NCBI RefSeq assembly: GCF_902498995.1
Contig: NZ_CABVLY010000016.1
Span: forward strand, 1 to 64,000
Direction: 5' to 3'
DNA: 64,000 nucleotides
Source of the DNA: Burkholderia anthina
Lineage (GTDB): Bacteria; Pseudomonadota; Gammaproteobacteria; Burkholderiales; Burkholderiaceae
The position numbers and the translations under genes were made by a program. The notes below the pieces were generated by a model. That model was not told the DNA's origin, ran no database searches, and saw nothing but the letters and a program-made list of their open reading frames with translations. Shown in pieces: positions 34,523-41,922 of this stretch; the first letter of the stretch is position 1; the number at the start of each line of letters is the position of its first letter.

Positions 34523-37500
34523 GTGACGAAACCTGACTTCAATTTCCTCCGGGGGTGGTATCCGGATATTGCCAACTTGGATGACGCAACTCTTCAAGAG
34601 CACCTATTGAATCAATCAAGTCACCCCAAAAAATTCCACACATTTGCCGAAATGGCACAGGAACTGGGGCTAGATGAAAAGGCAATCCCGGATGATTTTG
34701 ATTGGGAAAAATACAAGAAACTCAATGAAAATCTACCTCAGAAATCCAATCAATGGCAAATAATGCTTCATTACCTCAGAAATGAGGCTCAAGAACAGAA
34801 TAACAATCAAACAATCGAAAATTTCGAGAATCCCCCTCGAACCTCACTCGACATTGCACTAGAACCTGAAGACCGCATCATGGCTAAAGCAGAAGATTTT
34901 GATAAGAGTCAAGAAATAATCAATCCGGATTTTGTCACCACACATGAGGATTCCCGTGTACCTACGGATATCCAAATGTTCGAAACTGTAGTCAATGAAT
35001 TCGACTCAACGGCAAAAAATGGCACCACCGACGATACTCCTCAAGCTCTCGGGGTTCGTCCAGATCGTGCCCAGCGGGAAGCAATCAGCATTATTGTCGA
35101 TCTCGATGAAGAGTGGTATTCGAGCGCATACAATCTACCGGAATCTGTAGAGCCTCAAGCACACTACCACAACATCGGCGCTAAAAATTTACTTGCACCA
35201 AATCTCGAATTTTCACCGGTAAGTTATTGGCAATTAAATCCGGATGTGGCGAGAGATTTCATGGAGCCGATCACTCACTACACCCGCCACGGGTATGATG
35301 AGAAGCGTCGCTTCAATTGCCCGACTCCCGCTCAAGAACGAAATCGCCGCATTCATCAACCGGAAGCAATTGACCGGGCTCGTGATTTCTTTAAATTCGA
35401 TTCTCAATATTATCTCTCCAACCGCCCGGATCTGGATTCGACCAAAATCGATCCCTGGGAGCATTACTATCACTATGGTGAGTTCGAGGGAGCATGTCCG
35501 TCACCTTTCTTCGATGGGCGATATTATCGCAAAGCATATGCTAACGAGTTGTCCGGCTGGCCTCTCTCCGCGCTCGAGCATTTTCTCGCGATCGGCTTAA
35601 TCGTTGGTTTCTTTCCGAGTGAAGAAGTTGCAACGGCTGCGAAGCGCATGAAATTACAGTCCGCCATCGAGTGGGTCGGCCATTGGCTGAAGAACACCGA
35701 CATGCGTGCTTTGCCACTCAATACCGGCTCCAGCGATACACGTATCGCAGCAGCATCAGCGCTCCACATGAATCGTGCGACGCATGCAAAACGAAGAGTT
35801 TTGAATTGGGTTATTCCGCGATTCTCTAAAGGTGGCGGTGGCCATACCACTATTTTTAGATGTGCTCGAACGCTGTCACGCCTCGGATGGGAATCCATTT
35901 TCTGGGTGGATGATGCGACAGAGATTTCCCAGATCGATGCGCTTTATAGCGAATACGTTGGATACTTCCCTTCGACATCGGTTTCATTCCGGCTTGTCGA
36001 TAGTGGATTCCAAACAATTGAAGGCGAATTCCTTATAGCAACTGCCTGGACAACCGCGTACACAGTTGCCAAAAACAAGCAACCCAATATTCGCCTGTAT
36101 TTTGTCCAGGACAAGGAAAGTCTCTTTTTAGCGGCCGGAACCGATGCGCTTCGAGCAGAATATACATATCAGATGGGATTTGATTTCGTCTGTGCTGGCG
36201 AATGGCTCGAAAAACTGGTATCAGACAAAGGCGGCGAGCACGTGCGCTTCGAATTATGCGCAGAGCCCTTTTATCAGCAAAAAGATACTCCGCTAGCAGA
36301 ACGAGATGTTTTGGCTGCAGTGTACGTTCGAGGTCACACCAGCCGCCGTTGCTCCGATTTGATGATCGACGTGGCCAATCGGCTAGCCAACGCCGGGCAA
36401 GGCGAAGTCGTCATCTTCGGAGACGATCATCCTGGGGAAGCAGTCAATGACAATGTTACAAACATGGGAATATTGCCGCCACAAAAAATGGCGGAGCTTT
36501 TCCATCGTGCCAAATTCGGATTGGTTGCATCTGCAACAAATTATTCAATTCTTCCCGTTGAGATGGCCTCTTCGGGCCTTATTGTCGTACAACCGACTTC
36601 TGAATCGACCAAAGAAACCACGGATGCACATGGCGCCATCTCAATCGCACCGTCCTCCGAAGTAATCGTTGACCATGTCCTGAAGCTTGTTGATGGGCTC
36701 GACCAAGAAGCCTTCGATCAACTACGCAAGCCATACATGGAATTTTCGCGCTCACTCTCATGGGAAGCCGAGTTCGAAAAGATCGCTGCGTGGATGGATA
36801 ATAAAATCGCTCCGGCTGCGCCCAGAATCTCTCTGCGCAAGCCCGCAACGGTCGTTATCCCGACGTATTATCCTGATGAAAACTTCGTCGAAGTCCTGGA
36901 TGCGATCCACGGACAGCTTTGCTCATACGACGTTACAATCCAAGTTGTCGATTCTCGCAAAAACGGGGTTGCATCGCCCGTCATCGAAAAAATCGAACAA
37001 CATCGATTGGCTCAAGTCCATGTCATCGACGCCGCTACGTTCCAGCACGGCGAAACGAGGAATCTAGGCGCCAGCCTTACCGAAGCAGATTTTTATGCCT
37101 ATCTGACCCAGGATACCCTGCCTGCCAGCGAATACTGGCTCGAGTCCTTGTTGACCCCTCTCCGGATGCTTCCTAACTGTGGCTACAGTTTCGGGCCGCA
37201 TCGCGCGTACCCCGATCATCACCCGATCTACGATATCGAACTTATCGAACACTTTAACGGGTTCGTTCATCATGGATTCGTAACCAATCGGTCTCAGCAC
37301 GGCGATCGCTACAACAAGGAGCCGTACTTCCGAGCTGGATTGTGCTTTAACAGCGACAACAATGCTGGATATCGAGGTGATTTGTTGCGCCGCTATCGCT
37401 TCCCGGCGGTCGAATTTGCTGAAGATCAGGGCATCGCAAAACGATTGCTGGACGCCGGATTCTCTCGTGGCTATTGCCCCGGTGCCGTCGTCTTTCACTC

Positions 37501-37768
37501 GCATGACTACACAAATAATTTCGAAGAATCGTATCGCCGCGGCATCGAAGAAGGAAAAGCTCTTTTTCAGAACTTCGACATCGTTCGATTCCAGTCGAAG
37601 ACCGAACTTATTCATTCAATTCAACACACCAAGAAAATGGTTTTGGCAAATGCCATCAAGCTTGGCTTATGCCACGCTGACGTCGGCGACATTACTGAAG
37701 CAAAAATAAAATATCTTGAAGGTGTTTGGTCTGCATCCAAGCAAATTCTTGCAACAAGAGAATTCTGA
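34523..37768 (+). CDS. Large multidomain glycosyltransferase (GT4 WsaF-like plus GT2)
   Basis: This 1081-aa protein starts at a GTG (34523), with TTGGAGAA upstream. Residues about 1-220 are low-complexity and Asn/Glu-rich. About 230-370 carries repeated units with a YYLSNRPDL / W-E-HYYHYGEFEG pattern, common in bacterial glycosyltransferases. About 415-760 is a GT-B domain (VIPRFSKGGGGHTTIF; SATNYSILPVEMASSGLIVV) like rhamnosyltransferase WsaF. About 775-1080 is a GT-A domain (ATVVIPTYYPDENF, YLTQDTLPASEYW). Two or more sugars are probably added by one polypeptide; the rhamnose operon nearby fits a rhamnosyl donor. Base composition is AT-rich, unlike the rml and PKS genes. Confidence 0.82.
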   Translation: MTKPDFNFLRGWYPDIANLDDATLQEHLLNQSSHPKKFHTFAEMAQELGLDEKAIPDDFDWEKYKKLNENLPQKSNQWQIMLHYLRNEAQEQNNNQTIENFENPPRTSLDIALEPEDRIMAKAEDFDKSQEIINPDFVTTHEDSRVPTDIQMFETVVNEFDSTAKNGTTDDTPQALGVRPDRAQREAISIIVDLDEEWYSSAYNLPESVEPQAHYHNIGAKNLLAPNLEFSPVSYWQLNPDVARDFMEPITHYTRHGYDEKRRFNCPTPAQERNRRIHQPEAIDRARDFFKFDSQYYLSNRPDLDSTKIDPWEHYYHYGEFEGACPSPFFDGRYYRKAYANELSGWPLSALEHFLAIGLIVGFFPSEEVATAAKRMKLQSAIEWVGHWLKNTDMRALPLNTGSSDTRIAAASALHMNRATHAKRRVLNWVIPRFSKGGGGHTTIFRCARTLSRLGWESIFWVDDATEISQIDALYSEYVGYFPSTSVSFRLVDSGFQTIEGEFLIATAWTTAYTVAKNKQPNIRLYFVQDKESLFLAAGTDALRAEYTYQMGFDFVCAGEWLEKLVSDKGGEHVRFELCAEPFYQQKDTPLAERDVLAAVYVRGHTSRRCSDLMIDVANRLANAGQGEVVIFGDDHPGEAVNDNVTNMGILPPQKMAELFHRAKFGLVASATNYSILPVEMASSGLIVVQPTSESTKETTDAHGAISIAPSSEVIVDHVLKLVDGLDQEAFDQLRKPYMEFSRSLSWEAEFEKIAAWMDNKIAPAAPRISLRKPATVVIPTYYPDENFVEVLDAIHGQLCSYDVTIQVVDSRKNGVASPVIEKIEQHRLAQVHVIDAATFQHGETRNLGASLTEADFYAYLTQDTLPASEYWLESLLTPLRMLPNCGYSFGPHRAYPDHHPIYDIELIEHFNGFVHHGFVTNRSQHGDRYNKEPYFRAGLCFNSDNNAGYRGDLLRRYRFPAVEFAEDQGIAKRLLDAGFSRGYCPGAVVFHSHDYTNNFEESYRRGIEEGKALFQNFDIVRFQSKTELIHSIQHTKKMVLANAIKLGLCHADVGDITEAKIKYLEGVWSASKQILATREF

Positions 37769-37799
37769 AATTTTATAATTTCCTGAGAATTTGCGTGTC

Positions 37800-37842
37800 C
37801 TTCGCTACCCGGTGGTCTATGATGAGCGTTCGGGTAGCGAAG
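37800..37842. repeat. Perfect 12-bp inverted repeat
   Basis: CTTCGCTACCCG (37800-37811) and CGGGTAGCGAAG (37831-37842) are exact reverse complements separated by 19 nt, in the 272-bp gap after the large glycosyltransferase. It could be a terminator without a T-tract or a remnant of a mobile element. The rest of the gap (to 38040) holds no gene I can support. Confidence 0.7.
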
Positions 37843-38040
37843 AAAAGAGTGTTGTCGAGCTGGGTGAGGCTGGGTGAAACTGTGGCCGACGCCAGATCAG
37901 TCGTTGGTCACAGCCACCGCATCACACGCACTTCGAGAGGATTTCCTGTGATCGCCACCTCGGAATCGATATCGCCCCAGCAACACGCCGCATCAAATAT
38001 GTTGCTTGTGCCACCACAAGACAATACTGAAGAGGATTAA

Positions 38041-39222
38041 ATGACAGTTGCCATCTTATTAACCAGCACCGAAGCACAATCCGACTACGCAGGAATCGGA
38101 GACACTGCCGGGTTATCATCAGGGGATGTGCTTAAACTTTCCGGTGTAAACGTAGGAAATTATGCCTTTAAGTATGGCATGCGCAGATTGATCGGCGAAG
38201 ATGTAATTTATATTACTTATCAGAGCGATCCGGACTATGTTCGTCGGAATGCTCGCGCATTGATAGTCGCAGAAGCAAATCTAGTTAATCCCGCTATAAA
38301 TTATGGCGCTCCGGCCAAATTTATCGAAACAGTAGATCTCCCCACCTTCTGCCTAGGAATCGGTGCACAGTCCAGTGCCATCGGTGAGAAAATCACAATC
38401 CCGGAAGGCACGATCAACTATCTGAAAGCGATTAGCAAGCGCTCGTCTGGATTTGGTGTTCGCGGGCTATATACCAAATCCATCATTGACGGATTAGGTG
38501 TATCCGGTGCAAAGGTATTAGGTTGCCCGTCATTTTTCATCAATCCGACGCAAACCTTATGGCAGGACATCTCCGAAAAGGTCAGTTTTGAAGACTGGGG
38601 ACGCCTTGGGGTCATGGAAGGCATTTACCCGCTCGGCCACCCGCACTCAGATCAAGTGTCTCAACTCGAGCGCCAACTTTTTGATTTAGTACGATTTAGA
38701 AATGGCGACTACATCGCCCAAGCACATCCAACCATCATTGCCTTCGCATTGGGCCAGGGAAATCTGGTGGACGATTCAACGCTTTCGTTCCTGCGCAAGC
38801 GCCTTGCTCCGGGCATGAGATTGGCCGAATTCCGGGAGCTGCTGATTACGCGCTCCCGCGTACATGTTCGAATCGACCATTGGATCCGTGACGTCCGGCG
38901 CTATCAAGCTGTCATCGGCACAAGAATCCATGGAACGATCATGGCGCTACAGGCTGAGCGCCCCGCCGCTATGATCTCGCACGATTCCAGGACATCCGAA
39001 TTGTGCGAAACCCTTAAAATCCCGGTCACTTCTCTGGGCGACGCGTTGCATGTCAACCCAATCAGTAAATTCGACAGGCTTTTTGAAAAAATAAACAAAA
39101 AAGATGCTGCCGAGAGAGACGAACATCGTCTTGGACTGGCGCGCCAAATTCGAACTCTTATGCTCGAAATGGAAATCCCGCTTTCTGTTGAATTTGAAAG
39201 ATTGTGCTCGGAATCGACCTGA
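38041..39222 (+). CDS. Polysaccharide pyruvyl transferase family protein
   Basis: This 393-aa protein of the PS_pyruv_trans family has the C-terminal signature VIGTRIHGTIMALQAERPA, followed by a HDSRTSELCE turn; RSSGFGVRGLYT lies in the middle. The family adds a pyruvate ketal from phosphoenolpyruvate to a sugar, giving acidic polymers. The ATG follows a GAGGAT ribosome-binding site. It is the last plus-strand gene before the convergent beta-helix gene, and a strong hairpin lies 22 bp past its stop. Confidence 0.85.
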   Translation: MTVAILLTSTEAQSDYAGIGDTAGLSSGDVLKLSGVNVGNYAFKYGMRRLIGEDVIYITYQSDPDYVRRNARALIVAEANLVNPAINYGAPAKFIETVDLPTFCLGIGAQSSAIGEKITIPEGTINYLKAISKRSSGFGVRGLYTKSIIDGLGVSGAKVLGCPSFFINPTQTLWQDISEKVSFEDWGRLGVMEGIYPLGHPHSDQVSQLERQLFDLVRFRNGDYIAQAHPTIIAFALGQGNLVDDSTLSFLRKRLAPGMRLAEFRELLITRSRVHVRIDHWIRDVRRYQAVIGTRIHGTIMALQAERPAAMISHDSRTSELCETLKIPVTSLGDALHVNPISKFDRLFEKINKKDAAERDEHRLGLARQIRTLMLEMEIPLSVEFERLCSEST

Positions 39223-39244
39223 TGTAACGTCGAAAAGATCACCA

Positions 39245-39269
39245 GGCGGTGGAGGACATCCTCCCCGCC
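39245..39269. terminator. Hairpin between convergent genes
   Basis: GGCGG-t-GGAGG pairs with CCTCC-CCGCC around ACAT, a 10-bp stem with one bulge. It lies between the pyruvyl transferase stop and the convergent beta-helix gene. No clear T-tract follows on the plus strand. Confidence 0.5.
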
Positions 39270-39406
39270 GCTTTCACCACTTCAGTCCTTCTCGATGAGC
39301 GAGTTTGAAGAGATGGCGCCGAGTGAAGTAAATTCGGCACTCCCCAACTCACCGACGAGAAAAATCAGTTGGTTTTCTACCATCTTATCAACTTCAAGCT
39401 CGCCCG

Positions 39407-40795
39407 TTATCGACGGCTACCGACTCCGTCAACGCCGGCCGATTGATTTTCGATATATTTTGCAATGCGAGCGCCATATGTCTTCGCGACAGACTTGGCG
39501 TCGACAACATTCCCCTGCACTTCATCACCGTCACCCAACTTATCACAATCGACGCCAATTGCTCCCGATCCCGATATGTTTCGGATAGTATTATCGACAA
39601 TAGAGACATTTTTTACCGGTCTCTTCCCGCCATACCTGTTAACGAATATACCCTTCGTCACCCCCACTCCAGCCCGGCTATAGTTATATATAACGTTTCG
39701 AGTCACGCAAATATTGCTAACATAGTAGCCAGCAGAATATTCCGTATCACCAGTATAAATGGAAATAATATTCCGGTCACCGTTACCGCTAAGTATCGCA
39801 TCATGACATCGATTTTGGTCGACGCAAGAATCACGGAGACCCCTAAGAGCAAAGGCTGTCGGATAACCCGCGATATCATTATCCAAATAGAGCAGCCGGG
39901 AGCTAATTGGACCAGACAATGGCTTCTCAAGTCGGATATTATCCAACGTGGACTTGTCATAGAAATGATTAAATCCAGTGACAGCACCGCGACCACCAAT
40001 CAATCTATTCCGTTCGAATCTGCAATTCTCGTATTGGGAATTATCGAATGCTGTAGACACCTGAATAAATTCATTCTTTCTAAATATGTGACCTCGTCCG
40101 CCAGTGCCTGTAATACCCAGCACGCCAACAGTGGTAACGGCACTGCCATCAAATACAACGTTCTCAACTAAAACATTCTCCGCTGATGTAACATTAAACC
40201 CAGAAATATTACCCTTTACGCCGGAGCCGGCATTAAATACGAGCTTCAAACCAGAAATATGAATATTCTTGGTATATTTTCCGGCCGCAGCGTGATCAGC
40301 AGAAACCATCATCAAAACGAAGCTGCTATTCCGGCGAGCTAAATTATCACCAATTTTAAAGATAGCTCCCGGCATGCCGATAAGACCGAAATTTCGAACT
40401 CCATTTATTACGATTGCCGGAGCATCTGCCACACCGTGAATTGGTCCGCTACTGCTATCTAGGAGATATACCCCAGCGGGGAACACAATAGTCCTATCAT
40501 CTGCGATTGCCGCGCGAATGGCCGGGGCTGTATCGGTCACACCATCCCCAACAATACCAAGGGATTTTGCATAGTAGGTATTCTTCTCTTCGGAATTTTT
40601 CTCGAACCGCCCCCCCGGAATCTGCCGATCCAACCCATCACATGGGCATTGCGCACCGTGCGGCGATCGTTGATAGGCATTCTCCGCCATCGGTTCCGCA
40701 TTGTCGGAATGCAGCTGTGACGTTGCGGCCCGAGCCATCTTGGACATCGAAGCCATTATCAACATTGACAAAATAAACCGCCGTCGATTGCCCAT
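39407..40795 (-). CDS. Exported right-handed beta-helix (pectate-lyase-3-type) protein
   Basis: This 462-aa protein has an Arg-rich N-terminus and hydrophobic signal peptide (about 1-23, MARA-AT). The landmark GIVGDGVTDTAPAIRAAI with TIVFPAGVYLL is the start of the pectate-lyase-superfamily beta-helix. Repeating coils with Asn ladders follow. The family includes polysaccharide lyases, hydrolases and epimerases. An exported beta-helix inside a capsule cluster may trim or modify the polymer. The ribosome-binding site GGGAGGG is strong. Catalytic residues could not be assigned by eye. Confidence 0.8.
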   Translation of the reverse strand: MGNRRRFILSMLIMASMSKMARAATSQLHSDNAEPMAENAYQRSPHGAQCPCDGLDRQIPGGRFEKNSEEKNTYYAKSLGIVGDGVTDTAPAIRAAIADDRTIVFPAGVYLLDSSSGPIHGVADAPAIVINGVRNFGLIGMPGAIFKIGDNLARRNSSFVLMMVSADHAAAGKYTKNIHISGLKLVFNAGSGVKGNISGFNVTSAENVLVENVVFDGSAVTTVGVLGITGTGGRGHIFRKNEFIQVSTAFDNSQYENCRFERNRLIGGRGAVTGFNHFYDKSTLDNIRLEKPLSGPISSRLLYLDNDIAGYPTAFALRGLRDSCVDQNRCHDAILSGNGDRNIISIYTGDTEYSAGYYVSNICVTRNVIYNYSRAGVGVTKGIFVNRYGGKRPVKNVSIVDNTIRNISGSGAIGVDCDKLGDGDEVQGNVVDAKSVAKTYGARIAKYIENQSAGVDGVGSRR

Positions 40796-41030
40796 ATACC
40801 CTCCCGACCGAAACTAATTCCACGTATCTACCAGCAGAAAATCGAGCGTCCGGCGCCGCGGTTCGATGAAAACCTGTCGGCGCTGGCGTGTTTGCCGACG
40901 ACACACTCAAACAAAAATATCATCCATAGAGAGCTTCAGCTCATCACCCATGATCGGTCATTCCTTCCTCTCGAACAAGCACAATCAACGGAACGACTAC
41001 CCTTGATACGCGACACGAGGGAGTTTGAGA

Positions 41031-41909
41031 TTATGGAGCATTCTTAACAAGCCAGGATGCAACCCCAAGAACACTTTCGCTATTATTCTCGGATCCAATC
41101 TTGTTCAAATACGAAACTCCGGCTTTGGAATTATAATTCTCGACCACCCAGGAATTTGGAATTGCATCGTTTTTACTCAGAAAATCAATCGTCCTCTTTG
41201 TTTCGTCCAGGAATTTATCGCCCGAATTATTTGGAGAAATGATAAACGTTGTATGAAGCCCAGCGTGTTTGGCCCAAGATACTTCATCCAATACAAATCT
41301 CTGATATTCCCTAGGCTGACGGAGGAAATAATGTGGAGGAGAGTCGGTAGTCAGCCCGCCACCCATCTTTGCAGCTCTGCGCAAAACATCCCAAGACGAT
41401 GACGAAAAAGGGGCGCCAACGTACTGTCGACTGTTTGGTGAAAAAATTGGAGCTACAGTCTCGATTCCATACGACCTGGCTGCTGTGACAAACTCACCCC
41501 ACACATCAGCGCGGTCTGACTTAAACCCATTAACGTGGGCCCGCTTTGCATGAACGCCCGCGTCTATATATTTTCGTTTGTATCCGTGCTCAAACCAATT
41601 ATCTGGATTGTTAGTCAACCCGAGCTCAACCTCCATCAAGTCACCCTTGAAGGAAGCCAGAATTTCCTTCTGAACCTCTGGCGCAGTTCGCGTCCAAATA
41701 TAGCCGTGAACATATAACGCAACACGGCATGATTTTCGAAGAAATTCAGTATTTTCCGGATTTGCAAGAGAATCAAATCCAGTAACACCGCCAACAAATA
41801 TATTTTGACGCCGGTCAGGACAATTTTCTGAAGCGATCGCCGGCCTGAGGCCAGAAGTCAAACCAGCCGAAATTCCGGCTTGAATAAATTTCCGTCGAGT
41901 CAGCACCAT
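41031..41909 (-). CDS. Tat-exported protein of unknown function, possible TIM-barrel hydrolase
   Basis: This 292-aa protein begins with a good twin-arginine signal, LTRRKFIQAG, followed by a hydrophobic stretch and a cleavage-like PAIAS. The rest has alternating strand and helix segments (VALYVHGYIWTR, GDLMEVELGL, GIETVAPIF, HTTFIISPN, SWVVENYN) reminiscent of a (beta/alpha)8 barrel, but I recognise no family motif. The ribosome-binding site GAGGAGGAAAG is near-perfect, 13 bp after the upstream glycosyltransferase stop. It sits next to the exported beta-helix gene, so both may act on the secreted polymer. That role is inference. Confidence 0.65.
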   Translation of the reverse strand: MVLTRRKFIQAGISAGLTSGLRPAIASENCPDRRQNIFVGGVTGFDSLANPENTEFLRKSCRVALYVHGYIWTRTAPEVQKEILASFKGDLMEVELGLTNNPDNWFEHGYKRKYIDAGVHAKRAHVNGFKSDRADVWGEFVTAARSYGIETVAPIFSPNSRQYVGAPFSSSSWDVLRRAAKMGGGLTTDSPPHYFLRQPREYQRFVLDEVSWAKHAGLHTTFIISPNNSGDKFLDETKRTIDFLSKNDAIPNSWVVENYNSKAGVSYLNKIGSENNSESVLGVASWLVKNAP

Positions 41910-41922
41910 CTTTCCTCCTCAC

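Noticed and set aside
37769..38040. Transposase fragment in the gap after the large glycosyltransferase
   Set aside because: A frame through this gap gives no transposase motif and there are no target-site duplications; only the inverted repeat is kept.
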